From NCBI GenBank assembly GCA_900322135.1, contig ONYP01000002.1, forward strand, positions 21,178 through 85,177: 64,000 nucleotides of DNA, read 5' to 3'. The stretch is from an uncultured Prevotellaceae bacterium. GTDB lineage: Bacteria > Bacteroidota > Bacteroidia > Bacteroidales > Muribaculaceae. Position 1 is the first letter of the stretch. Every line of letters begins with the position of its first letter. The translations under genes were made by a program, and so were the position numbers. The notes beneath the pieces are model-generated. The model searched no databases and was not told the origin of the DNA. It saw nothing but the letters and a program-made list of their open reading frames with translations. Of the stretch, positions 34,884 to 43,261 are shown one piece after another.

Positions 34884-37800
34884 TCAATAGCAGGAATGCA
34901 GGGGATGAGGAATTGAGACGGCTCTACGAGACGGCATTTCCTGTCGGGGAGCAGATTCCTTGCTGATGCCCTCAAACATGTCGTTCAGTTCGGTCAACTG
35001 ACGGTTAGCCTCACGCATGGCGTTCTTGCGGCGTTCAACGGATTCCTTGTTTTCCTGGGCAAGACGGAACAGGGCGTTCAACTGGTTCTGCTCCAGCTGG
35101 CTTCCCCTCGGTGTATAATTCTCCAAGTCCTCGCTCAACGAGTACCGGATGTCCTTTTTACCGGAGTCAAACCGCTCGCTCAAAGGTATCATATTGCCGT
35201 TGTCATCATAGGTGGCAGACTCAGCACTCTTGATCTGCTCAGATGAAAACACACCATACTCAAGCACATTCCCGTCTTCGTCAGTGCGGATGAAGCCGTC
35301 ATAACCCTGCGCCTTCAACGCCTCCATGGCGTCACGCCCTGCCGTGTCGGTAACGCCACGGTTGGGGATGTCTGGATTTATCGCCGGATTCTTGATGTCA
35401 AGATAGGCGGCTATGGTGCGCTGGCCATACTCATGATACGGATCATTATTTGGCGAGAAGAATATGGCGGGCATCTCTATGCTCTGTCGCGCATAGCGGT
35501 CGTCAAATTCGTAGAAGTCTTTCTCCTCCCAGGCGTTTTGCCACTCTTCGTCGGTCTTGTCATCCCACTCCTGTTTCTTTTGCCAGTCAAGTTTCTCCCA
35601 GTCCTCGCCTGTCTCGCGATTGATCCAGCGCTTGGCGTTCGTCTGATGGTATACCACCAGCGGCTTCCCTTCCTTGTCCACCACCTTGCTGGCGTTCTCA
35701 GGATCGTTCTCCCAGTCACCAAACCACCGCTTGAAGTTCTCGCTATGGGTCTGCTCCTCGCTCAGAGAAAACAATTTCCGCCCGTTTTCTTGCACAGTTC
35801 CAGAATCTTCCGTACCTTTGTCAACGGAAACGGTCGGCGGAAGAGTGGAAAGGCCTGCCGCCGCTCCCGAAGGTTCGGGGGTCAGTATGAGGAGTTGGCC
35901 GTCCTCACGCTCGGCTTGTTTCTTTAATTGCTCTAATTGAACATCTCCCGCATAACGCCAGCCAACAATTTCCGTATTGTCCTTTGTGTTGTTGACCTCA
36001 AGAACAACCATAGAATTTTTATCAGCTGTTCTGATAGCTACCCAGTAGTTTGGTTTGTTCTTTGGCTGTGTTTGACCATATAAGTTGGTTTGGAAAAGTG
36101 CATTATAGAGAATTTCCCTATTTTCGTTTGCAGTCAATTCCGGATGGTTTTTGAGGTTTTTCTCAAAGATATTTTTCTTGATGATAATTGGTTTATCGCC
36201 AGCTCCAATCGCGGAGCGAACATTTTGAGGTACATTAGGAATCTCAACACTCCTATGTGGCTTTACAAAATCATCATCAGCAATATCATCTATTGATGAT
36301 ACTTTTTCAACAATCAGCTTGCCGTTATTATCAACGGGATTGCCTTGATTGTCCTGGTATTGCGAGCCTTCGGCTCGTTCACCTCCATTCTGGCCGTCGG
36401 GACCTTCGCCCAACACCTTCGCGCGGTAGGCATCGTTGCAAGCCTTACCCATGCCCTTATGGGGCGGAAGGATTTCCACGCCGCGCTCCATCAGGATAGG
36501 CAACAGCTTCGGAGGCACGATGTCAAACTCCACACCACGCTCCTTGAATTCATCTACCCAGGCATCGGCTACCTCTTCCCAGGGCACAACCTCCATAGGC
36601 TTGTCCCAGCGAGAGAGAATCAACTCTCCGCCGTTCCATTGATGCCGGCCTACAGGCAACTTGGCCTTCTCTGCGTGGTAGGGCTGGCCCTCCTCGCTCA
36701 CAGGATACTGCGTCCTGATGTACACAAGATCATCACGCTCCCACGCATTCTTGAACTGTTTGTTCACCGTGGTGGGGCGGATATGGATATAGGGGTTATA
36801 ATCGACATTGCCTACAGTGCCGAGCCCGTTGGGCTTGCCCAAGTCAATCTTGCCGTTATCTGTGGCGAGATCCGGGTTCTCATCGCTGCGCTCCCATCTG
36901 TGGAACTCAAACGAGGATGTCGGCCTTTTCTCGGTGCCTCTGCTGCCCAAGCGGTCAGCCATCGGTGAACGCATCGTGCCGTCATCCTTCAGAGACACAT
37001 TGCGGAATCCTTCCGCAAGTTTCTCGTTGTCCAGACGCCTGATCTCTTCAGGATCTTCAACCAGCGAATAACGGATACCTGATTTCTCCTCGTCAGTCAT
37101 CTTCTCTGGATCGACCTCGCTCAGAGAATACTGCTTATTCCCGCTTTTGTCAATATAAGGATATTCATACTTATGAGCTTTTCCTGTCACATCGGTAAAA
37201 TCGCCTGTACGAATGATGGATTCAACACCTTGAACAATTGCATTTGCAGCATCTTTCGGTGATACCTCAGTAGGTTCGAAAACATACTCAATATATCCGT
37301 TATGAGGGCCTGTGCTTACATGCTCTCCATTTTTGCGGATGACAATGCTAATCTTATCGTCTGTCGGTGCATTGCCCATTGTTGCACCATTGGCTGGATG
37401 CGTAGAAACCCTTACCTCAACAGTCCTGCCGTTTACATTGAATTGCCCTTCATAGAATTCATTATAATATGATTGGCTACTCTTTGAACGTCTCAGATGA
37501 AGTTCCTTGCCTAATATCCTTACTGCGTTAGACTCTGTGGATAAGTCGCCTTTTAGTCCTCCCTCGTTTTGAATTTTTCTTGCCGCGCGTGCTGTGATTA
37601 AAGTATTTTGTAGTACCTTTGCGGCATCCAAAGGGGATTGAGAAGTTAGTGACTGACGGCTTAGATGCGCACTGCCTCCCTGCGGAAGACCCCCAGTTGA
37701 CGGATTGCCTGAAACCGCATCGTCCCCCTCACTGGAGGTTGTTTTTTTATCCGTATTGTCCTCGTATTGCGCGTTGCTAACGCGCACACCGCTGTACTCC

Positions 37801-37988
37801 GCAAACGGCTTCGTCTTGCGGTGGCTGCTGTCGACCCACTTCCTGAACTCCTCACGGTTCACACCGGTGATGGTACCCAGACCTGTCCAGCCTTCCTCAT
37901 AGTTCGACAGGTAAGCGTCGCGGGCTTCCTGCTCTGTGTCGAAACCGTACATCACCTTGTGCTCGTCAAAGCTGCCGTCCTTGTTCAC
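34884..37988 (-). CDS. Polyvalent protein of a mobile element, N-terminally truncated
   Basis: A 1034-residue remnant with no signal peptide. Residues 1-66 match the C-terminal half of the inorganic-pyrophosphatase-like domain of polyvalent proteins (DEHKVMYGFDTEQEARDAY, GWTGLGTIT, SSHRKTKPFAEY). Residues 140-280 and 340-525 are unrecognised mobile-element-type modules. Residues 590-705 resemble a nuclease-like module (FEKNLKNHPELT, YWVAIRT, EIVGWRY, QAEREDGQLLILTPE). Residues 745-922 look like an ART-type ADP-ribosyltransferase (WFGDWENDPENASKVVD, VVYHQT, IFFSPNNDPYHEYG, VFSSEQIKSA). YSL linkers recur between modules. The apparent GTG start is not real: the homology continues upstream as YVVDQ and stops at an in-frame TGA, at the junction with an unrelated fragment. 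Domain names follow the published polyvalent-protein families and are not computed here. Confidence 0.8.
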   Translation of the reverse strand: MNKDGSFDEHKVMYGFDTEQEARDAYLSNYEEGWTGLGTITGVNREEFRKWVDSSHRKTKPFAEYSGVRVSNAQYEDNTDKKTTSSEGDDAVSGNPSTGGLPQGGSAHLSRQSLTSQSPLDAAKVLQNTLITARAARKIQNEGGLKGDLSTESNAVRILGKELHLRRSKSSQSYYNEFYEGQFNVNGRTVEVRVSTHPANGATMGNAPTDDKISIVIRKNGEHVSTGPHNGYIEYVFEPTEVSPKDAANAIVQGVESIIRTGDFTDVTGKAHKYEYPYIDKSGNKQYSLSEVDPEKMTDEEKSGIRYSLVEDPEEIRRLDNEKLAEGFRNVSLKDDGTMRSPMADRLGSRGTEKRPTSSFEFHRWERSDENPDLATDNGKIDLGKPNGLGTVGNVDYNPYIHIRPTTVNKQFKNAWERDDLVYIRTQYPVSEEGQPYHAEKAKLPVGRHQWNGGELILSRWDKPMEVVPWEEVADAWVDEFKERGVEFDIVPPKLLPILMERGVEILPPHKGMGKACNDAYRAKVLGEGPDGQNGGERAEGSQYQDNQGNPVDNNGKLIVEKVSSIDDIADDDFVKPHRSVEIPNVPQNVRSAIGAGDKPIIIKKNIFEKNLKNHPELTANENREILYNALFQTNLYGQTQPKNKPNYWVAIRTADKNSMVVLEVNNTKDNTEIVGWRYAGDVQLEQLKKQAEREDGQLLILTPEPSGAAAGLSTLPPTVSVDKGTEDSGTVQENGRKLFSLSEEQTHSENFKRWFGDWENDPENASKVVDKEGKPLVVYHQTNAKRWINRETGEDWEKLDWQKKQEWDDKTDEEWQNAWEEKDFYEFDDRYARQSIEMPAIFFSPNNDPYHEYGQRTIAAYLDIKNPAINPDIPNRGVTDTAGRDAMEALKAQGYDGFIRTDEDGNVLEYGVFSSEQIKSAESATYDDNGNMIPLSERFDSGKKDIRYSLSEDLENYTPRGSQLEQNQLNALFRLAQENKESVERRKNAMREANRQLTELNDMFEGISKESAPRQEMPSRRAVSIPHPLHSCY

Positions 37989-38008
37989 CTGGTCAACGAC
38001 ATAACCCG

Positions 38009-38245
38009 TTTGTCATCGACATCGAATCACCCCTGCAACCCGATGCGCCCAACCCCGAACAACGGCGATGCCGCCATGCCTTCTACCTGCGCAACGGCAT
38101 GAAGGACACCGGAACCAACCGCACCTATAACGGCATCACCTTCACCATCCTGTCCAACAGCGATGAGCCATTCACGCTTCAGGACTATGACGAGATTGTC
38201 ACTGCCCTGCGAGCCGCTTGGGAAAAAATGCCTGGCAGACAATAA
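38009..38245 (+). pseudogene. C-terminal fragment of an unrecognised gene, 5' end lost
   Basis: A plus-strand frame of 78 codons ending in TAA, with protein-like character (HAFYLRNGMKDTGTNRTYNG, then DYDEIVTALRAAWEK) and codon use like the host genes, but with no start codon until an internal ATG about 30 codons in. It begins exactly where the polyvalent-protein homology on the other strand stops. I do not recognise the family. It is best read as the tail of a broken host gene. Confidence 0.6.
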
Positions 38246-38268
38246 TAAGACTATTTAACGCTTTTGGC

Positions 38269-38299
38269 TTGTCCAATTAGTCCCTATCGGCTATTTTTG
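38269..38299 (+). promoter_or_regulatory. Promoter directly against a start codon
   Basis: TTG (38269-38271), 20 bp, TATTTTTG (38292-38299). The ATG at 38304 lies only 4 bp beyond the -7 box, so the mRNA would be leaderless or nearly so. Confidence 0.7.
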
Positions 38300-38303
38300 C
38301 GGT

Positions 38304-39269
38304 ATGAAACGGGCATTGGCAATAGCATTCCTGACCGTTGCGCTGACAGGGCTTGCTCAGGAAAACCAGACGATCAAACTGCAGTTTGACCAGTCCAAGA
38401 TAAGTCCGCAGTTCACTATGCCCGAACTGCCGACGGCTATCGCCCCCGTCGCCAACATCAAACCCACTTTCAACACCAACCTGCCCACCGCCGCCGACCT
38501 GAAGCTGGATTACCAGGACTTGTGGGCCGATTCCCTGGTCATCTATCAGCCCAACTGGAATGACAGCCGTTTCACCACCGCTACCCTGCCCCACTTCCGC
38601 TACGACACCAACCCCTACGGCCGCGACTGGTCGTCGGGCGGGATCATTACACGCTTGGGCCACGGCTTGCTGACCGGCAGCGGAAGCCACACGACCTATC
38701 CCGGCATGGGCAACACGGCAAGCGCCAGCGTCGCCTACACGATGCCCCTGGGCGACCGCATGCAGTTCACGGCAGGCGTTACTGGCAGCAAGTATCACTT
38801 TGACCATGCGGCATGGAATGACTACGGCGTGTTTGGCAACGCCTCGTTTCGACTCAACAACCGGTTGACGCTCAACGCATTCGGGCAATATTATGCCCGT
38901 CAGCAGTTCCACTCGGTAGCAGCAATGCCCTTCCAGGGCAGTTCATCCTACGGCGGCACACTGGGTTGGCGCGCCAGCGACAACTTCTCACTCGATGTGG
39001 GCGCACGGCGCATCTACGACCCCTACACGGGACAGTGGCGCACCCTGCCCATCGTGCAACCCACCTTCAACCTGTTTGGCGCACCCATCTCGTTTGACGC
39101 CGGTCCGCTGCTCTTTCAATGGCTTGACAACCTGCTGGGCAGCGGCAAGAAACACCGCGACTGGGACGATGCCAAGTACCGCCCCGTCACCGTCCCCGAT
39201 GCCGTGCTCAAGCAGCCAGGCTTCAACCCCAACAGCCCTGTGCCCATTCCTGACGCCTTCCGTCACTGA
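38304..39269 (+). CDS. Exported beta-strand-rich protein of unknown function
   Basis: 321 residues. Signal peptide about 1-18 (MKRALAIAFLTVALTGLA). The central region alternates strands of aromatic and polar residues (ASVAYTMPLGDRMQFTAGV, FRLNNRLTLNAFGQYY, GTLGWRASDNFSLDVGARRI) as in small outer-membrane beta-barrels, and the tail is Pro-rich. I do not know a family name, and no catalytic motif is seen. The start is set by the signal peptide; the only earlier sequence is the promoter itself. Confidence 0.75.
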   Translation: MKRALAIAFLTVALTGLAQENQTIKLQFDQSKISPQFTMPELPTAIAPVANIKPTFNTNLPTAADLKLDYQDLWADSLVIYQPNWNDSRFTTATLPHFRYDTNPYGRDWSSGGIITRLGHGLLTGSGSHTTYPGMGNTASASVAYTMPLGDRMQFTAGVTGSKYHFDHAAWNDYGVFGNASFRLNNRLTLNAFGQYYARQQFHSVAAMPFQGSSSYGGTLGWRASDNFSLDVGARRIYDPYTGQWRTLPIVQPTFNLFGAPISFDAGPLLFQWLDNLLGSGKKHRDWDDAKYRPVTVPDAVLKQPGFNPNSPVPIPDAFRH

Positions 39270-39398
39270 TTACCGTTACGGTGCCTCATGTTAGCCATTT
39301 GCCGACGACTCTGCCCGGCTTGCACAACCGTTCCCTCCAAGAATTGAGCATCTTCATCAGGCTCTAAGAGGGTTTTATGGTTTTTTAGGCCAATGGAT

Positions 39399-39429
39399 TT
39401 TGGCAGATGGGAAAGATGTTGTAATTTTG
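39399..39429 (+). promoter_or_regulatory. Promoter of the Crp/Fnr regulator
   Basis: TTTG (39399-39402), 19 bp, TAATTTTG (39422-39429). Supports translation from the ATG at 39469, since the ATG at 39400 is inside the promoter. Confidence 0.75.
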
Positions 39430-39468
39430 CACATTAAACCCCATGATAACGGGTTTCGCGTGCACCTA

Positions 39469-40170
39469 ATGGTAAAAAAGAGTACTATAGCGGACATCAT
39501 TAAGGAGGATTTATCGGCAATCTGGTCAATCCTGAACAGCGAGGAGAAGCACCTCATCGCTGAGAATTTCGTCATCCATAATTACCGCAAGGGTCAAATC
39601 ATTTATGCCGAGAAGGACGAGCCGGAATTTCTGTGGTGCCTTATCAAGGGTAAGGTAAAACGCTTCAAGAACGGCGTGGGCGGCAAGCAACAGATCCTGC
39701 GGCTGTATCGTCCCATCCAGTACTTCGGTTACCGTGCATGGTTTGCCCACGAGCCCTATGTCGCCAGCACCATGGCCATCGAGCCGTCGCAGGTGGGCAC
39801 ATTGCCCATGACCGTGGTAAAGAAACTCATCGACGGCAATATCAAGCTGGCATGGTTCTTCCTTCACGAGTTGTCCAAGCATCTGGGAGGCAGTGAATCC
39901 AAGGTGGTGACACTCACCCAGAAGCACATTCGTGGACGCTTGGCCGAGGCATTGTGCATGCTGGTTGACAACTATGGCTATGAGGACGACGGCAGGACAT
40001 TGAAAATCTACATGGCACGCGAGGACCTCGCCAACCTGTCGAACATGACCACCGCCAATGCCATCCGCACCCTCTCGACCTTTGCCCAAGAACGCATCAT
40101 CACCGTTGACGGCCGCCGCATCCGCATTGTCGACGAGCCCACATTGCGCAACATCAGCCGATTTGGATAA
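39469..40170 (+). CDS. Crp/Fnr-family transcription regulator
   Basis: 233 residues from the ATG at 39469. The N-terminal cyclic-nucleotide-binding-type beta barrel (YRKGQIIYAEKDEPEFLWCLIKGKVKRF) is followed by a dimer helix and a C-terminal winged HTH (MAREDLANLSNMTTANAIRTLSTFAQERIITVDGRRIRIVD). No iron-sulphur cysteine cluster is visible at the N-terminus, so it is not a classical Fnr. The effector is unknown. Its target could include the neighbouring genes downstream, which start 3 bp after its stop. Confidence 0.88.
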   Translation: MVKKSTIADIIKEDLSAIWSILNSEEKHLIAENFVIHNYRKGQIIYAEKDEPEFLWCLIKGKVKRFKNGVGGKQQILRLYRPIQYFGYRAWFAHEPYVASTMAIEPSQVGTLPMTVVKKLIDGNIKLAWFFLHELSKHLGGSESKVVTLTQKHIRGRLAEALCMLVDNYGYEDDGRTLKIYMAREDLANLSNMTTANAIRTLSTFAQERIITVDGRRIRIVDEPTLRNISRFG

Positions 40171-40173
40171 GCT

Positions 40174-40740
40174 ATGATTATCGCTCAGCAAAAACGCAAG
40201 GAAAACATCGCCGAATATCTCCTCTACCTGTGGCAGGTCGAGGACTTGTTGCGCGCATGCCATCTGGACATCGACACCGTGGACAAGGCCATCATCTCCC
40301 GCTATGATGTCGATGACAAGACACGCCACGACATCAGGGAATGGTATGAGTCGCTCATCAAGATGATGGAACTGGAGAATGTGCGTGACAAGGGTCACAT
40401 ACGCGTGTGTCACAATGTGCTCATCCGCCTGAATGACCTACACCAGCAATTACTCGCCGACCAAGGCCGGTTCCCTGACTACCATGCCGACTACTATCGC
40501 ACCTTGCCCCACATCGTGCAGTTGCGGGCTTCGCTGCCCGAGCAGGAACGCCCCAGCGAACTCGAGACCTGCTTCAATGCCCTGTACGGGGTGATGCTGC
40601 TGCACCTGCAGGGAAAAGAGATATCCCAGGACACCGCCGCTGCGTTATCCCAGATTTCACATTTCATCGGCTTGCTTGCCGCCTATTACAAACGCGACGA
40701 AGAAAAGCCGCTGTTCGGCGACGACTTAACCGACATCTGA
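40174..40740 (+). CDS. DUF4924 family protein
   Basis: 188 residues, helical and cytoplasmic, starting MIIAQQKRKENIAEYLLYLWQ. This start and the YLWQVEDLLRAC pattern match the DUF4924 family, found only in Bacteroidetes and commonly next to rfbD and prfC. Function is unknown. It lies 3 bp after the Crp/Fnr gene and 3 bp before rfbD, so it is surely in an operon with them. Confidence 0.75.
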   Translation: MIIAQQKRKENIAEYLLYLWQVEDLLRACHLDIDTVDKAIISRYDVDDKTRHDIREWYESLIKMMELENVRDKGHIRVCHNVLIRLNDLHQQLLADQGRFPDYHADYYRTLPHIVQLRASLPEQERPSELETCFNALYGVMLLHLQGKEISQDTAAALSQISHFIGLLAAYYKRDEEKPLFGDDLTDI

Positions 40741-40743
40741 CAA

Positions 40744-41622
40744 ATGGAGACCATCAACATACTCATCACCGGCGCCAACGGCCAACTGGGCCATGAGATG
40801 CGCAATGTGCTGGCCGATGACAAGCGCTACAATGCCGTCTTTACCGATGTCGCCGGCGACAACATCACCATGCTCGATATCCTCGACGAGGACCAGGTAG
40901 AGCAGATTGTTGTCGACAATGCCGTTAGTGTCATCGTCAACTGCGCAGCCTATACTGCCGTTGATGCAGCCGAGGATGACGAAGCCACAGCACAGCGCCT
41001 GAATGCCGATGCCGTGGGCAACCTCGCCAGTGTCGCCAAGCGCCACGGGGCACGCATGGTACATGTCTCGACCGACTATGTATTTGACGGTCAGGGCTGC
41101 ATCCCTTATACCGAAGAGATGCCAACCAACCCGCAGTCGGCTTACGGCCGCACCAAACTTGACGGCGAACACATCCTGCTCGACACACTGGGCGACGATG
41201 CCGTCATCCTGCGCACCGCCTGGCTCTACTCGCCCTACGGCAAGAACTTCGTCAAGACGATGCTCGCCCTCGGCAAGGACAAGCCGGCGTTGAAGGTCGT
41301 GTTTGACCAAGTGGGCTCTCCCACCTGTGCCCGCGACTTGGCCAGAGCCATCGTCACCGTCATCAGTGCCGACGAGTGGCATCCCGGCATCTACCACTAC
41401 AGCAACGAGGGTGTCATCTCATGGTATGACTTTGCCCTCGCCATCCACCAGTTGGCAGGCATCACCACCTGTGATGTGCAACCCTGCCACAGCGATGAGT
41501 TCCCCGCCAAAGCCCATCGCCCTGCCTACAGCGTGCTCGACAAGACAAAGTTCAAGACCACCTTTGGCGTGACCGTCCCCTATTGGCGCAACAGCCTCGA
41601 GGACACCATCAAACGACTCTAA
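40744..41622 (+). CDS. rfbD: dTDP-4-dehydrorhamnose reductase
   Basis: 292 residues of the extended short-chain reductase fold. The NADPH loop is GANGQLGHEM, followed by VSTDYVFDGQG and the catalytic YGRTK (Tyr-x-x-x-Lys). It makes dTDP-L-rhamnose from dTDP-4-keto-rhamnose for surface polysaccharide. The other rhamnose genes (rfbA, rfbB, rfbC) are not in the window, which is common in Bacteroidales where this gene sits by prfC. Confidence 0.92.
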   Translation: METINILITGANGQLGHEMRNVLADDKRYNAVFTDVAGDNITMLDILDEDQVEQIVVDNAVSVIVNCAAYTAVDAAEDDEATAQRLNADAVGNLASVAKRHGARMVHVSTDYVFDGQGCIPYTEEMPTNPQSAYGRTKLDGEHILLDTLGDDAVILRTAWLYSPYGKNFVKTMLALGKDKPALKVVFDQVGSPTCARDLARAIVTVISADEWHPGIYHYSNEGVISWYDFALAIHQLAGITTCDVQPCHSDEFPAKAHRPAYSVLDKTKFKTTFGVTVPYWRNSLEDTIKRL

Positions 41623-41644
41623 ACACTAAACAATAAACACTATA

Positions 41645-43222
41645 ATGTCCCTAACTACTGAAATCACCCGCCGCCGCACCTTTGCCATCATCTCCCACCC
41701 CGATGCCGGCAAGACGACATTGACCGAGAAGCTGCTGCTCTTCGGTGGAGCCATCCATGTGGCAGGCGCCGTGAAGTCCAATAAAATCAAAAAGACCGCC
41801 ACCAGCGACTGGATGGAAATCGAGAAACAACGCGGTATCTCGGTAGCCACCTCGGTCATGGGATTCAATTATGGCGATTACAAAATCAATATACTCGACA
41901 CCCCTGGTCACCAGGATTTTGCCGAGGACACCTACCGCACCCTGACGGCTGTCGACAGTGTCATTATCGTCGTTGATGTCGCCAAGGGTGTGGAGACCCA
42001 GACGCGCAAACTGATGGAGGTGTGCCGCATGCGCAACACGCCAGTCATCATCTTTGTCAACAAGCTTGACCGCGAGGGCCGGGACCCGTTTGACATCCTC
42101 GACGAGCTAGAGCAGGAGCTGAAGATTGATGTGCGCCCCTTGAGTTGGCCCATCAACATCGGTGCCCACTTCAAGGGCGTGTACAACATCTATGAGCACA
42201 ACATCAGCCTGTTCAAGCCCGACAAGCAGCATGTGACCGACCGCGTGGACATCAGCGACATCAACGACCCCGCCATCGACGCTGCCGTGGGTAAAGCCGA
42301 TGCCGAGAAACTGCGTGCCGACATCGAACTCATCGATGGCGTGTATCCCGACTTCAACACGCTCGATTATCTGGATGCCAAGGTGGCACCCGTGTTCTTC
42401 GGGTCGGCCTTGAACACCTTCGGCGTGAAGGAGTTGCTGGACTGCTTCGTGCGCATCGCCCCGTCGCCCCGCCCCGTGACCGCCATCGAGCGCACTGTGG
42501 AGCCGGGTGAGGACAAGTTTACCGGCTTTGTGTTCAAGATCCATGCCAACATGGACCCCAACCACCGCAGTTGCATCGCCTTTGTAAAGGTGTGCTCGGG
42601 CGTGTTCCAGCGCAACGGCAACTACAAGCATGTGCGTAGCGGCAAGAGTTACCGCTTCAGTGCCCCGACGGCCTTCATGGCCCAGAAAAAGGAAATCATC
42701 GACGAGGTGTATCCCGGCGACATCGTGGGCTTGCCCGACAACGGCATTTTCAAGATTGGTGACACCCTGACCGAGGGCGAAGAACTGCACTTCAAGGGGC
42801 TGCCCAGTTTCTCGCCCGAGATGTTCAAGTACATCGAGAACAGCGACCCGATGAAGACCAAACAACTCAACAAGGGCCTGGAACAGCTGATGGACGAGGG
42901 CGTGGCCCAGATGTTCATCAACCAGTTCAACAACCGCAAGATTATCGGTACCGTGGGACAGCTGCAGTTTGAGGTCATCCAGTACCGCCTGCTGCACGAG
43001 TACGGCGCCCAGTGCCGCTGGGAGCCCATCCACCTGTACAAGGCCTGCTGGATCGAGAGCGACGACGATGAAGCCCTCGAGGCCTTCAAGCGGCGCAAGC
43101 ACCAATTCATGGCGCTCGACCTCGAAGGCCGCGATGTGTTCCTTGCCGACAGCAACTATGTCCTGCAGATGGCCCAGCAGGATTTCCCCAAAATCACCTT
43201 CCACTTCACTAGCGAATTCTAA
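41645..43222 (+). CDS. prfC: Peptide chain release factor 3
   Basis: 525 residues. GTPase motifs: P-loop [15 protein letters not shown], switch region [31 protein letters not shown] and [10 protein letters not shown]. The C-terminal domains match RF3. It releases RF1 or RF2 from the ribosome after termination. It lies 22 bp after rfbD in the same operon. Confidence 0.97.
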   Translation: MSLTTEITRRRTFAIISHPDAGKTTLTEKLLLFGGAIHVAGAVKSNKIKKTATSDWMEIEKQRGISVATSVMGFNYGDYKINILDTPGHQDFAEDTYRTLTAVDSVIIVVDVAKGVETQTRKLMEVCRMRNTPVIIFVNKLDREGRDPFDILDELEQELKIDVRPLSWPINIGAHFKGVYNIYEHNISLFKPDKQHVTDRVDISDINDPAIDAAVGKADAEKLRADIELIDGVYPDFNTLDYLDAKVAPVFFGSALNTFGVKELLDCFVRIAPSPRPVTAIERTVEPGEDKFTGFVFKIHANMDPNHRSCIAFVKVCSGVFQRNGNYKHVRSGKSYRFSAPTAFMAQKKEIIDEVYPGDIVGLPDNGIFKIGDTLTEGEELHFKGLPSFSPEMFKYIENSDPMKTKQLNKGLEQLMDEGVAQMFINQFNNRKIIGTVGQLQFEVIQYRLLHEYGAQCRWEPIHLYKACWIESDDDEALEAFKRRKHQFMALDLEGRDVFLADSNYVLQMAQQDFPKITFHFTSEF

Positions 43223-43261
43223 TATCATCACAGAATACATGAAACCAAAACCCAAAAAACA

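Noticed and set aside
37767-38102. 111-codon plus-strand frame across the 38.0-kb junction
   Set aside because: It is out of frame with the 78-codon fragment and antisense to the polyvalent protein for most of its length.
34884-38245. Complete prophage or integrative element
   Set aside because: No integrase, portal, relaxase or att repeats are visible; only one truncated protein is present.
42107-43255. 382-codon frame opposite prfC
   Set aside because: Antisense shadow; prfC motifs are unbroken on the other strand.
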